A DNA stretch of 64,000 nt from CAVRZJ01 sp964594125. GTDB taxonomy: Bacteria > Acidobacteriota > Thermoanaerobaculia > Thermoanaerobaculales > Thermoanaerobaculaceae. The notes under the pieces were generated by a model, which saw only the letters and a list, made by a program, of their open reading frames with translations, ran no database searches and was not told the DNA's origin. Position numbers and translations under genes: made by a program. Position 1 is the first letter of the stretch. Every line of letters starts with the position of its first letter. The stretch is taken from positions 10,680 to 74,679 of the forward strand of contig CAZQLL010000023.1 in the NCBI GenBank assembly GCA_964594125.1, in the 5' to 3' direction. Positions 24,436-34,825 of the stretch are shown one piece after another.

Positions 24436-26508
24436 TCAGAAGCCGCTCATCACCCACTCGGCGAAGCGGTCGCCGCCGGTGATCGCGACCGGCTCGGCGA
24501 GCTCGAGCGAGTCGGCGAAGTCGCGCTCGAACAGCTCGCGCGCGAGCTCGCCGACGACGCGCGCGTCGGAGGTGGCGATGTTGGTCTCGAGGTTGCGGCG
24601 CAGCGACAGCTTGTTGAAGTTGGCCGAGCCGAGGCACGCCCAGCCGTCGAAGATCGCCGCCTTGACGTGCGTCATCCCGGGGTAAACGTAGACGCGCACC
24701 CCGTTCGCGAGCAGGGCGTTCGCCGTCACCATGTTGGAGGCGTTGCCGAGCCCGAGGTCGTTCTCGCTCGGCAGCACGACGCGCACATCGACGCCGCGCC
24801 GCCGCGCGTCGACCAGTGCGCGCACGAAAGAGTTCTCGTACAGGTAGGGGTTCTCGACCCAGATCCGGCTCCGCGCCCGCCGCGCGGCGCCCATGACCGC
24901 CGAGTACACCTGCGGGTTGCCGGTGCGCGTGTACAGCGGGCGGATAGCGACGTAGTCGTCGCGGTCCGCCTCGCCCACCCAGCGGCCGCTCGCGGTCGCG
25001 GCGGCCGCCGCGAAGGCGAGGTCGCCGAGGGCGCTCGCGTGCGCCAACGCGCGCTCGAAGCCGCGCGCCAGGCGCCCCACCACCGGCCCCTCCAGCTCGA
25101 CCATCATGTCGTGCCACTCGAAACGGTACTCGCGGCCGATGTTCATGCCGCCGAGGTGCGCGTACCGGCGGTCGAAGATGAACACCTTGCTGTGGTCGGA
25201 CGACATCCACGGGTTGAGGAACGCCCGCGCCGCGACGCCCGAGCCGCGCTCGAGGTACCGCCACACCGAGGCCGGTACGAGGAGTTCCGGCGGCATGGCG
25301 GAGGCGGGCGGCGCGTTGCCGGCGACGATCGTGGACATCTGGTCCATCAGCACCCGCACGCTCACCGCGCGCGAGCGCTCGCGCAGCAGGTCGGCGACCG
25401 CAAGAGCGACGTCGTCGTTGTCGAAGATGTTGACGCGGATCGCGATCGACTCGTGCGCCTCGCGCAGCCGCCGCTCCAGCACCGGGAAGTAGCGCTCGCC
25501 GTTGATCAGCAAGCGGATCGAGCCCCGGGTGGCGCGCGTGCCGGTGAGCCGGTCGAGCTCCCGTTCCCACGCCGCCGGGTCCATCGGCGCGGCCGGCGCC
25601 AGCGGCGCCACCGGCTCGTCGGTCGACGGGCGGGCGCGTGTCGCCAGCGTCGCCAGCCACTGGCCGACGATGTTGACGAGACGGCCCATCGACGACACCG
25701 GGTTCTTGACCAGCGCGATGCCGTGCGACTCGACGGTCAGCGCGACGACGGACCGGGCGGAGCGGCTGATCGGCGAGCCGGCGCGCCGCGGCTGCGGCCG
25801 CGGCAGCGTCACCGCCACGCACAGCTTCTGCGCGGTGTCGAACAGCACAAGCCCCTCGCCGTGCCCGCGCGGCGGCATCACGAAGAGGAAGGCATCGGCG
25901 CCCACGCCGGTGCGCTCCACCTCCGCCCCGATGAAGCGCGCCGCCTCCTCGGCGAGCTCGACGAGGTTGCGGCGCGTCACGACGGCGAGCCCGGCGGGAG
26001 CGTCGCGGGGCTGCTGTACGCGCAGCTCGCCGCCGGCATCGCGGTGGACGAGGAAGTCGCCGCCGCCGATCTGGAGCAGCGCCGCCTGCCCCGGAGAGGC
26101 AGGCGCCAGCTTCTCGCCGAACGCATGCGCGAAGCGCTCCCACGTCTCGACGTCGAGCACGGTGACCGGGCGCGCGCGCCCGGGGCGCTCGTCCGCCTCG
26201 GGCTCGAGGTCGGCCGGGACGAGCGGCGCGACCCGGAAGCGGTAGGCGTGCTCGTCGAGGCCGCGCCCGGACCAACGGGCGCGGAAGCGCTGCGGTCCGC
26301 CTTCGCCCGGCAGCATCACCGACAGCCGGTGGCCGGAGATCCACGCCTCCACCGGTTCGACCGGCCACGCCGCGGCCACGCTGTCGAGCGCCGCGGTGCG
26401 CGCCGCCGTGTGGGCGCACGCGCCGGAGACGACCGCGAGCGGGCCGAGCAGCCCGATCGCGGGCAGCCAGCCGCGGCGGTCAGCGGTTCGTACGGGCCAC
26501 CTCGTCAG
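24436..26508 (-). CDS. Phospholipase D / cardiolipin-synthase-like lipoprotein
   Basis: A long exported protein with a C-terminal PLD pair. HKD motif 1 is DHSKVFIFDRRYAHLGG and motif 2 is THVKAAIFDGWACLGSANFNK, both complete. Residues before about 300 are a distinct domain (YRFRVAPLVPADLEPEADE..., GGDFLVHRDAGGELRVQQP, FDTAQKLCVAVTLPRPQPRR). A lipobox-like LAVVSGAC near the N-terminus suggests a lipoprotein. The only start that keeps this signal without running into the previous gene is CTG at 26508 in a CTGA overlap with the patatin stop. The next ATG/GTG/TTG loses the signal. It follows the patatin gene, suggesting joint phospholipid hydrolysis or remodelling. Catalytic class firm, start uncertain. 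Confidence 0.85.
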   Translation of the reverse strand: MTRWPVRTADRRGWLPAIGLLGPLAVVSGACAHTAARTAALDSVAAAWPVEPVEAWISGHRLSVMLPGEGGPQRFRARWSGRGLDEHAYRFRVAPLVPADLEPEADERPGRARPVTVLDVETWERFAHAFGEKLAPASPGQAALLQIGGGDFLVHRDAGGELRVQQPRDAPAGLAVVTRRNLVELAEEAARFIGAEVERTGVGADAFLFVMPPRGHGEGLVLFDTAQKLCVAVTLPRPQPRRAGSPISRSARSVVALTVESHGIALVKNPVSSMGRLVNIVGQWLATLATRARPSTDEPVAPLAPAAPMDPAAWERELDRLTGTRATRGSIRLLINGERYFPVLERRLREAHESIAIRVNIFDNDDVALAVADLLRERSRAVSVRVLMDQMSTIVAGNAPPASAMPPELLVPASVWRYLERGSGVAARAFLNPWMSSDHSKVFIFDRRYAHLGGMNIGREYRFEWHDMMVELEGPVVGRLARGFERALAHASALGDLAFAAAAATASGRWVGEADRDDYVAIRPLYTRTGNPQVYSAVMGAARRARSRIWVENPYLYENSFVRALVDARRRGVDVRVVLPSENDLGLGNASNMVTANALLANGVRVYVYPGMTHVKAAIFDGWACLGSANFNKLSLRRNLETNIATSDARVVGELARELFERDFADSLELAEPVAITGGDRFAEWVMSGF

Positions 26509-28721
26509 TAGCGGTCGCCGATCGCCACGTAGAACCGCCCGTGACCCTCGGTGCGGCCGTACGCGACGAACGCGGGGCCGATCGGCGTGTCGGCGCCCAG
26601 GTACAGCGTCCACCCGGCCAGCAGCGAGTCGGCCGTGAGCGCCTCGTCCCGCCGATAGACGTCGCCGGCCTCGAAGGCGCCGCCCGTGAAGAACCGCACG
26701 TGGATGCCGGCGAGGTCCAGCTTCTTCAGCCGTAGGTAATAGGCGAGCGCGCCGTAGGCCACCCGCTCGCCGAGCAGCTCGTCCTGTGCCAGCCCCGAGA
26801 GATGGCCCGGCCCTCCCAGCCGGAACAGGCTGAAGATGCTCGAGCCGTCCCCGAGGTTGTCGCCGTATTCCAGCTCGGGACGCAGCGTGTGCTCGCCGAA
26901 GCTCCACGACCAGGCGCCGCGGCCGTACACCTGCTCGTACCGCTCGTCGGAGCCGAGCGACTCGGCGGACTTGGTGTAACGCAGCAGCACGGCGCCTCCG
27001 TGCCGTGGGAACGCCCGCGCCGAATCGGTGTCGACCCGGAACGCAACCGTGGCTGCGCCCCGGTGGGTGCTGAAGTCGGGGAACGCCGCCAGGCCCACGC
27101 GGTTCTCGTAGGCGTCGCTCGAGTAGCAGGCGCCGGCGCGGAGCTCGCCCCACGACCCCAGCACGCGCCCCGCATCGAGGTGCGCCTCGGCGTCCCTGGT
27201 CACATACTCCGCCACCGCCTTGCCGTCGACCCAGAGGTGCTGGCGCTCCCTGCGGTAGGTGAGCCGCGGGTGCACGAACCACCTCATCGCCGCGTCGAGC
27301 GGCTGGTAGTACCCCGTCTCGACCAGGCCGACGTCCCCGAGCTGGAGGACGTTCTGCCACTCGCCGCCGCGCCGGTTCGCCGCGAGGAGCTGGTGGCGCA
27401 CGATGATCGCGTAGTCCGCGCTCCCCTCCAGGTCGCCCCCGAACGCGAGCCCGAACTGCAGCCGGTTGCGCCCGTACTGCGGTGCGGTGGTGGGGACGAC
27501 GAGCTCCTGCGAGCCGTCGGGGAGCCGCTCGAGCCTGGGCTTGATGACGCCGAAGTAATCCCGGTTGTACAGGCGCAGCAGCGCCGGTCGGAGCGTCGCG
27601 TCGTCGGCGCGGTCGCCGGGGGCGACCGCCAGCGCCTCACTCACCACCTCGTCGGAGACCGGGCTCGAGTTCTCGATGCGAATGGAGTCGATGACGATCT
27701 CCTCCGCCGGCCGGACGTGGTGGCGCGCCTTGAACGCTGCCCATGCGGCGTCGTCCGCAGCCAACGGGCGCAGCGCCTCGATCTGCTGCCGCGCCGCCTG
27801 CTCGCCGATCCCAACGGCCTCGGCGGCGCGCTCGAACGAGACGAACGAGATGTCGCCGAGCTCCGGGACGATAAGGACGTCGCCGTCGGCGAGGCGTCCG
27901 ACGTCGGCCATGCGGTTGGACACCGTGAGGATGCTGTTGAGCTGGCTGAAGACGCTGAAGAAGTCGGAGAACGTCTCGTCCTCACCGGTCAGCGGGCTCG
28001 AGATGTCGACGGCGACGATGCGCTGCGCGCCCAACTGCTGCGCGACCCCCACCGGCAGGTTGGCGGCGGCGCCGCCGTCGACGAGCTTGCGCCCGTCGCG
28101 CTCGACCGGCGGGAACGCCCCCGGGATCGACATGCTGGCGCGCATCGCGGTGGCGAGCGAGCCGTCGCCGAGCACCACCGCCTCGCCGGTCGCGATGTCC
28201 ATCGCGACGGCGCGGTACGGTATCGGCAGGCGGTCGAAGTCGTTCTCGCCGGTCGTCTGCATCTCGAGAGCGCGCAGCAGCAGCTCGAGGCTCTGCCCAC
28301 CCAGCACCCCCGGCGGGATGTACGGCTTGAGCCCCTTGAAGCGCAGCTTGGTCGGGATCAACTGCGGCCGGTCGTCCTGCTTGCGGCGGAACGATTTCTC
28401 ACTGCGCCGCACGGTGTCGGAGAACACCGAGTTCCACTCCACGGACTTGAGCAGCGTCTCGATCTCGCCCGGCGACCAGCCGGCGGCGTAGAGGCCGCCG
28501 ACGATCGAGCCCATGCTGGTGCCGACCACCATGTCGGGCACGACGTGCAGCTCCTCCAGCACCTTGAGCACACCGATGTGGGCGGCGCCGCGGGCGCCGC
28601 CGCCCGAGAGCACGAGCACCAGGCCGGGCGGATCCGGTGGCGCCTGGGCCGCCGCCTCGACCGGGAGCGCCACTGCTGCGGCGATGGTGACTGCAGCACA
28701 GGCGGACCTCGTGAGAGCCAA
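26505..28721 (-). CDS. Patatin-like phospholipase with POTRA and Omp85-type barrel (type Vd secretion-like)
   Basis: A 738-residue exported phospholipase fused to an outer-membrane barrel. After a signal peptide (AAVTIAAAVALPVEAAAQA) the patatin domain shows the oxyanion loop GGGARG (about 40-45), nucleophile GTSMG with Ser69, and catalytic Asp in LVDGGAAANLP. A POTRA-like segment follows (VIDSIRIENSSPVSDEVVSEAL...YNRDYFGVIKPRLE), then about 330 residues of barrel strands ending in FYVAIGDRY. This matches the PlpD/FplA type. The start chosen is TTG 28721, since gaggag lies seven bases upstream and it begins a clean signal; GTG 28736 is an alternative. Confidence 0.9.
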   Translation of the reverse strand: MALTRSACAAVTIAAAVALPVEAAAQAPPDPPGLVLVLSGGGARGAAHIGVLKVLEELHVVPDMVVGTSMGSIVGGLYAAGWSPGEIETLLKSVEWNSVFSDTVRRSEKSFRRKQDDRPQLIPTKLRFKGLKPYIPPGVLGGQSLELLLRALEMQTTGENDFDRLPIPYRAVAMDIATGEAVVLGDGSLATAMRASMSIPGAFPPVERDGRKLVDGGAAANLPVGVAQQLGAQRIVAVDISSPLTGEDETFSDFFSVFSQLNSILTVSNRMADVGRLADGDVLIVPELGDISFVSFERAAEAVGIGEQAARQQIEALRPLAADDAAWAAFKARHHVRPAEEIVIDSIRIENSSPVSDEVVSEALAVAPGDRADDATLRPALLRLYNRDYFGVIKPRLERLPDGSQELVVPTTAPQYGRNRLQFGLAFGGDLEGSADYAIIVRHQLLAANRRGGEWQNVLQLGDVGLVETGYYQPLDAAMRWFVHPRLTYRRERQHLWVDGKAVAEYVTRDAEAHLDAGRVLGSWGELRAGACYSSDAYENRVGLAAFPDFSTHRGAATVAFRVDTDSARAFPRHGGAVLLRYTKSAESLGSDERYEQVYGRGAWSWSFGEHTLRPELEYGDNLGDGSSIFSLFRLGGPGHLSGLAQDELLGERVAYGALAYYLRLKKLDLAGIHVRFFTGGAFEAGDVYRRDEALTADSLLAGWTLYLGADTPIGPAFVAYGRTEGHGRFYVAIGDRY

Positions 28722-28736
28722 GTGACGTCTCCTCAC

Positions 28737-29198
28737 AGCGCGGCGATTATAGGCCCCGCAGCTCGCTCCCCCGGTGGCGCCGGCGGAGCCGGCCCGCTCA
28801 CCCCACATCGGCGCTCGTCACTCCCAACGTCACCGCCTGAGCTCGGGCGTCGAGGCGCTCGCAACGACGGTGCCGGCGGAGGACGTGTTCAGCAGTCCAC
28901 ATGGGCCAGGGGCGCACCCCGGACACTGAAAGAACGTAGGAGGGCCGGCGCCCCCGCCGGCCCGGACGCCGCCAGCCAAAACCGCCGCGTGGGCGAGGGC
29001 GCCCACGCTCCCGGCCTTTCGGGAGGGACTTTCTCGACAATGACGCTCACCTTCATGCTCCAGGGTGCGCCACGGCCTTGAGGATTGCCCTGAAGGTCCG
29101 TAACCCTCCCGAGGGCATGCCTGCCTGGCAGACAAGCAGGTGCCCTTGCCCGCACCACTTCGGTGAGACGACGAGCACGTCGATCGCCTTAGCAGGTC
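28737..29198. repeat. Intergenic region with dispersed ~200-bp repeat (copy R1, reverse)
   Basis: About 460 bp without a gene. Positions 28905-29100 hold a reverse copy of a repeat also seen at 40591, 48974, 56255 (partial) and 58862. Hallmarks are ggagggccggcgccc, gtgggcgagggcgcccac with gctcccgg, and cttgaggattgccctgaagg. Reverse translation gives GSVGALAHA, a peptide recurring in other copies, but no copy looks like a real gene. Confidence 0.7.
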
Positions 29199-30661
<1,463 letters not shown>

Positions 30662-30665
<4 letters not shown>

Positions 30666-31762
30666 GTCGCCGCACCCTTGCCTGTCAGCATGCCGCCGAA
30701 CTCGCTCTGGTAGAGGCGCAGCAGCACCTGGCACAGGCCGAACACGATCGGCCCGTACACCAGGCCGGGCATGCCGAACAGTTGCAGGCCGCCGAGCACC
30801 GCGAAGAACATCCACAGCACGCTCATCTCCGAACCGCCCTTCATCAGCAGCGGGCGCAGGAAGTTGTCGAGCGTGCCGACGATCAGGAGCGACCACAGCG
30901 CGAGGAAGATCGCGGATCCGGTGTGCCCGGTGAGCAGCAGGAACGCCACCGACGGCACCCACACGAGCGCGGTGCCGACGAACGGGATCAGGCTGGTGAA
31001 CGCCATCACGGAACCCCAGAACACCCCCGGCAGGCCGGCGATCTGCAGCCCGATCCCCCCGGCCGCCCCCTGAGCGACCGCGGTCCCGAGGATACCGAGC
31101 AGCGACGAGCGCGACACGATGCGGAACTGCGTGAGCAGCATCTCCTCCTGGTCGGTGCGCAGCGGGCTGAGCGACTGCAAGCCCCGGATCAACTGCTCCC
31201 CGTCGCGCACGAAGAAGAAGAGGATGAACAGCATCAGGATCACCTTGGCGACCAGCCCGCCGGTGCTCGAGAGAAGCGCTCCGGCCTTCGACGCGACGAA
31301 GTTCCCCAGCTTGCCCGACACCGTGAGGATCGTCTGCTTGAGGTCGAGCCGCGCCGGGTCGACCAGCGGCATCGCCTTCTCCGCGAACGCCTTGAAGCCG
31401 TCGAGGCGGGGGCTCGCCATCGCCTTCTCGACGTTGCCCTCCTTGACCCACGCCTGGATCGCCTGCACGGAGTCGGCGCCCTGGTTCACGATCCCGACGG
31501 CGAGCAGCGACAGCGGCCCGACGATGATCACCACGACCAGAAGGCAGGTGAGCACCGCCGCCGGCGTCGCGCGCCCGCGCAGGCGGGAGCGCAGCCAGCG
31601 GTACACCGGGTGGACGATCGGCGCGAGGATCGCGGCCAGCAGGATCGGGTCGAAGAACGGCTTGATGATCCGGAACGCCAGGTACAGCGCCCCGGCGAGC
31701 AGGGCGAGCAGGACGAGCTGACCGGCGTTCGCGAAGCGGGCTGCGCTATTGTCCTCAGGCAT
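30662..31762 (-). CDS. AI-2E family permease (YdiK/PerM-like)
   Basis: A 366-residue membrane protein of the AI-2E transporter family; members are exporters or sodium/proton antiporters and only a few are proven to move autoinducer-2. Hydrophobic helices: 20-36 (LVLLALLAGALYLAF), 60-85, a long periplasmic or loop region, and 200-345. Family motifs LLMKGGSEMSVLWMFFAVLGGLQLFG and GLVYGPIVFGL near the C-terminus are clear. The ATG at 31762 is the natural start. It is coupled by four bases to pyruvate kinase, an unusual partner. Confidence 0.9.
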
Positions 31763-31920
31763 GCGGCGAGTGTACACCGCGCCCCGACGCACATCGTCCG
31801 CCGCGGGGAACGTGTCAACGGCGAGCCGTCCCGCTCGTCTCCCCGGTTGGCGCGGGACGCGGGCGTGCCGGGCGGCGAGCCGGCTGCTAGACTCGCACCA
31901 GGGAAACCGGGAGGACCGAG

Positions 31921-32454
31921 ATGAGAACCACAAGCGCGTGCTCGGTGGCGATCGTGATGTCGCTCGCCGCGGCGGCATGCTCGACGATCACCGTCAGCAC
32001 CGACTACGACCGCGCGGTCGACTTCACGCGGTTCGCCTCGTTCGAGCTGCGCACGGGTCAGTCGCTGAAGAACCCGCTGATGCGCGACCGCATCGAGGCC
32101 GCGCTCGTCAGGGAGCTCGAGAGCAAGGGGCTCACGCGCGCCGCCGGCCGCCCCGACCTCTGGGTCTCGGCGCACGTGCGGATGAGCAACGAGAAGCAGA
32201 TCGACACCACCCGCTTCGGCTACCGGTGGGGCCGCTGGGGGTACTGGGGCGGCGGCACCGCCGTCACCACCGTGCGCAAGGTGCCGGTCGGCACGCTCAT
32301 CGTCGACCTCGTCGACGCCGAGCGGAAGGAGCTGGTCTGGCAAGGCGTCGCTTCCGACGCGATCGATCCCGGCGCCGACGCCGCCGCACGCGACAAGGCG
32401 GTCGCCGCGATGATCGCCACGATGCTCAAGGACTATCCGCCCGCAGCCCGATAG
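31921..32454 (+). CDS. DUF4136 lipoprotein
   Basis: A 177-residue lipoprotein. The signal ends MSLAAAACST with an A-A-A-C lipobox. Mature DUF4136 domain: TDYDRAVDFTRFASFELRTG, RIEAALVRELESKGLTR, DLWVSAHVRMS, then LIVDLVDAERKELVWQGVASD. A Gly/Trp-rich insert (WGRWGYWGGGTAV) sits in the middle. The Shine-Dalgarno gggagga is well placed for ATG 31921. Proteins of this family localise to the outer membrane; function is unknown. Two more DUF4136-type genes are in the window (9251 and 51697). Confidence 0.9.
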   Translation: MRTTSACSVAIVMSLAAAACSTITVSTDYDRAVDFTRFASFELRTGQSLKNPLMRDRIEAALVRELESKGLTRAAGRPDLWVSAHVRMSNEKQIDTTRFGYRWGRWGYWGGGTAVTTVRKVPVGTLIVDLVDAERKELVWQGVASDAIDPGADAAARDKAVAAMIATMLKDYPPAAR

Positions 32455-32455
32455 A

Positions 32456-32545
32456 CTGGATGATCGGCCGGCCGGCGGCCGGCTGTGGCGTGGACCAGCC
32501 GGACCCATGCACGGTCGGCCGCGCGGCGGGCGGTCCCTGCAGCGC
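32456..32545. repeat. GC-rich intergenic repeat related to the dispersed palindrome
   Basis: ggccggccggcggccggc (from about 32464) and ggtcggccgcgcggcgggcgg (from about 32513) are imperfect relatives of the ggccgcccg/cgggcggcc repeat. They lie between two convergent genes and may act in termination. Confidence 0.45.
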
Positions 32546-32565
32546 GCGTTCCTGGCCGCGGCGGA

Positions 32566-34710
32566 TCAGACGCGCTCGAGCGGAGGCGGGTCGCGGCGGG
32601 GCGGCAGGACGAAGTCGCGCGGCGCAGTGACGAAGCGGCGGTACAGCCCCCCGAGCAGCGCGCGCACCTCGCGTCCGGGCAGCTCGTAGGCGCGCGCCGC
32701 GGTGGCCAGTGCGAGCAGGAAGCTCACCCCCAGGTTGAGCGCGAACATCACGGCGACGCCGACGACGCCGCGCACGAACAGGCCGTCGCCGAACCACTTC
32801 TGCCCCAGGGAGAACGCCGCGAGCGAGAGGATCCCCGAGTTCAGGGTGACGTGGCGTACGTCGAGCGGCACGCCGAGGAAGTGGCCGATCGCCGGCGTCA
32901 TCCCGAGCATGAACCCGAGCGAGACGTTCGTTCCCCATCCGGACGCATTGCGCGCCAGCGCCCGCCCCCAGCGCGCCGCCCGCTCCGGACCGATGCGCCT
33001 GCGCAGCGGGTGATAGGTGATCGCCTCGGCGACGCGGTGGTAGGCGCAGAAGTTGTCGAACCACCCGCCGGCGACGCTCGCCGCCCACAGGATCACGCCG
33101 GTGAGCGCCGCGTAGAACACCGTGCCGCTGTTGACCGGGGAGAGCGCCGTGTAGACGCCAGCCGCCGTTTCCTCCGCGAGCAGCGGGCGCGAGAAGACGG
33201 CCTTCCACCCCGCGACCAGCAGCGCGGCCGACGCGGCCACGACCGCGACGTTCGACGCCGCGGCGGCGAGCTGCGAGCGGCAGATGCGCGCGGCGAGCTC
33301 GATCACCTCGTCGGCCCGCTCGGTGCCGCGCCGCTCGCGCATGATCGCGGCCAGCGTCGCCGCCGTCATCGCCGGCTGCTTGGTCGCCAGGATCAGCCCG
33401 AAGCGCTGCAGCAGCAGGAAGCTCACGGCGTAGTTGAGGCCGTACAGCATGCCGTGCGCGAAGTCGGAGGCGGGCAGCGCCGAGAACGCCGTCTTGACCG
33501 CCGCGGTGCCGGCGGTGAGCGCGCCGCCGCCGGCCGCGGCCAGCCAGACATGGCGGTACGCCGCGCGCGTGTGCGCGATGTAGTGCTCGCCGGTCTGCCC
33601 GGAGCGCTCGACGATCCGCCGCTGCAGCAATCGCGTGCTCCAGCGCAGCAGGTGACGGACGCTGCGGTCCTGGTGCGCCGAGACGACCAGGCGCGTGAGC
33701 AGGCGGCGGGACGCCTCGGCCGCGGCCTCGTCCGAGCCCGCGGCGACCACCGCGAGCATCGCCTCCATGCGCTCGAGCGAGCGCTCGATCACCTCGAGCG
33801 CGTAGATCAGGTCGGTGTTGACGCCCTCGGTCGCCAGGCGGCGGTGCACCTCGACCATCTCCGCGCGGCACCCGGCCTGGCAGTCGCGCCAGCGCGAGAC
33901 GGCCTCGGCGACGGGCCCTCCCGCCGCCCACGCCGCCGCCACCGCCTCGCTCTCGCGCGCGAGGCGGTAGAACGGCGACTCCGACACCGGGCGCCGGAAG
34001 CCGCGCGCCCGCACGCTCTCGGCCAGCCCCTGCGCCTGCACCCACGCCGCGAGCAGGCGGAAGCCGTCGGCGAACGCGCGGCGCAGCGGCTGCCACGCCG
34101 CCGTGTCGCGCAGCGGCAGCAGCACCCGGACCACCCGCGCGAACGCCTCGGGATCGAGGCGGACGAACGCCTCGACCTCGCCGGCGTCGCGGAACAGCCG
34201 GCGCAGCAGCGCCGCGAGGTCGCGGTCGTCGCGCGGCTGCGGCAGCAGCCGCCGCATCACGCGGTCGGCGAGCTCCGAGAAGAAGCCGCGCTCGGTCGGC
34301 ACGCCCGCGACCGCGAACAGCGACGTGGCGTCGGTCTCGGCGAGGATCGCGGCGACCGCCCGGTGGAAACCCGCGCGCACCGCCGCATCGGCTTCGAGAA
34401 GGTCGAGCAGAACGTGCTGGCGGCGCGGCTCCGGCGCCGCCGCTGCGCCGGCGGCGCTGTCAGGCGCCGGCATCGCCGCGCCGCCGCGCACCCAGCGCAC
34501 CACCCGCACCAGCGCGCTCAGGCGCTCTGCGAGGTCCCCGGCGCCGAGAAGCCGCGCGAGCCGGCCGGCGAGCTCCTCCCGCGCCGCGGGGGCGACCCCG
34601 GCGCACTCCCGCAGCTCGCCGAGCCGCGCCGCGATCGCGGCCGCGTCGACGCCTTCTGCTTCGCCGGCGCCGGGCAAGGGCAGGCGGTCCTCCGTATCTC
34701 CCCTGCTCAC
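32566..34710 (-). CDS. Gcr/'site-specific recombinase' family membrane protein
   Basis: A 714-residue protein of the Pfam SpecificRecomb (Gcr) family. The family name is probably a misnomer: no tyrosine- or serine-recombinase catalytic residues are visible. The N-terminal 300 residues are helical and hydrophilic (LLDLLEADAAVRAGFHRAVAAIL...; YRLARESEAVAAAW), and the C-terminal 350 carry at least six hydrophobic segments (ALPASDFAHGMLYGLNYAVSFLLLQRFGLILATKQPAMTA broken by short loops; GTNVSLGFMLGMTPAIGHFLG; VVGVAVMFALNLGVSFLLAL). The start is GTG 34710; no in-frame ATG is nearer. Role unknown. Confidence 0.8.
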   Translation of the reverse strand: MSRGDTEDRLPLPGAGEAEGVDAAAIAARLGELRECAGVAPAAREELAGRLARLLGAGDLAERLSALVRVVRWVRGGAAMPAPDSAAGAAAAPEPRRQHVLLDLLEADAAVRAGFHRAVAAILAETDATSLFAVAGVPTERGFFSELADRVMRRLLPQPRDDRDLAALLRRLFRDAGEVEAFVRLDPEAFARVVRVLLPLRDTAAWQPLRRAFADGFRLLAAWVQAQGLAESVRARGFRRPVSESPFYRLARESEAVAAAWAAGGPVAEAVSRWRDCQAGCRAEMVEVHRRLATEGVNTDLIYALEVIERSLERMEAMLAVVAAGSDEAAAEASRRLLTRLVVSAHQDRSVRHLLRWSTRLLQRRIVERSGQTGEHYIAHTRAAYRHVWLAAAGGGALTAGTAAVKTAFSALPASDFAHGMLYGLNYAVSFLLLQRFGLILATKQPAMTAATLAAIMRERRGTERADEVIELAARICRSQLAAAASNVAVVAASAALLVAGWKAVFSRPLLAEETAAGVYTALSPVNSGTVFYAALTGVILWAASVAGGWFDNFCAYHRVAEAITYHPLRRRIGPERAARWGRALARNASGWGTNVSLGFMLGMTPAIGHFLGVPLDVRHVTLNSGILSLAAFSLGQKWFGDGLFVRGVVGVAVMFALNLGVSFLLALATAARAYELPGREVRALLGGLYRRFVTAPRDFVLPPRRDPPPLERV

Positions 34711-34748
34711 GCTGCCATTGTAGAGGCTGCCGTGCCTCGCTCCACCGC

Positions 34749-34754
34749 TATACT
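34749..34754 (+). promoter_or_regulatory. Possible -10 element upstream of the parvulin gene
   Basis: TATACT is five of six consensus bases, about 72 bp before ATG 34826, in the divergent interval with the Gcr-family gene. No clear -35 is seen at the standard distance. Confidence 0.35.
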
Positions 34755-34825
34755 CGCGGCGTCCCGGCGGCGCGGCGGCGGCCCTTCCGGCCACCCGCAC
34801 GCGTTCGCCACGACAGGAGGCCACG

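Noticed and set aside
28905..29110. Peptides such as GSVGALAHA in the dispersed repeats as real small genes
   Set aside because: The frames differ between copies, lack ribosome binding sites and are explained by the repeat's nucleotide conservation.
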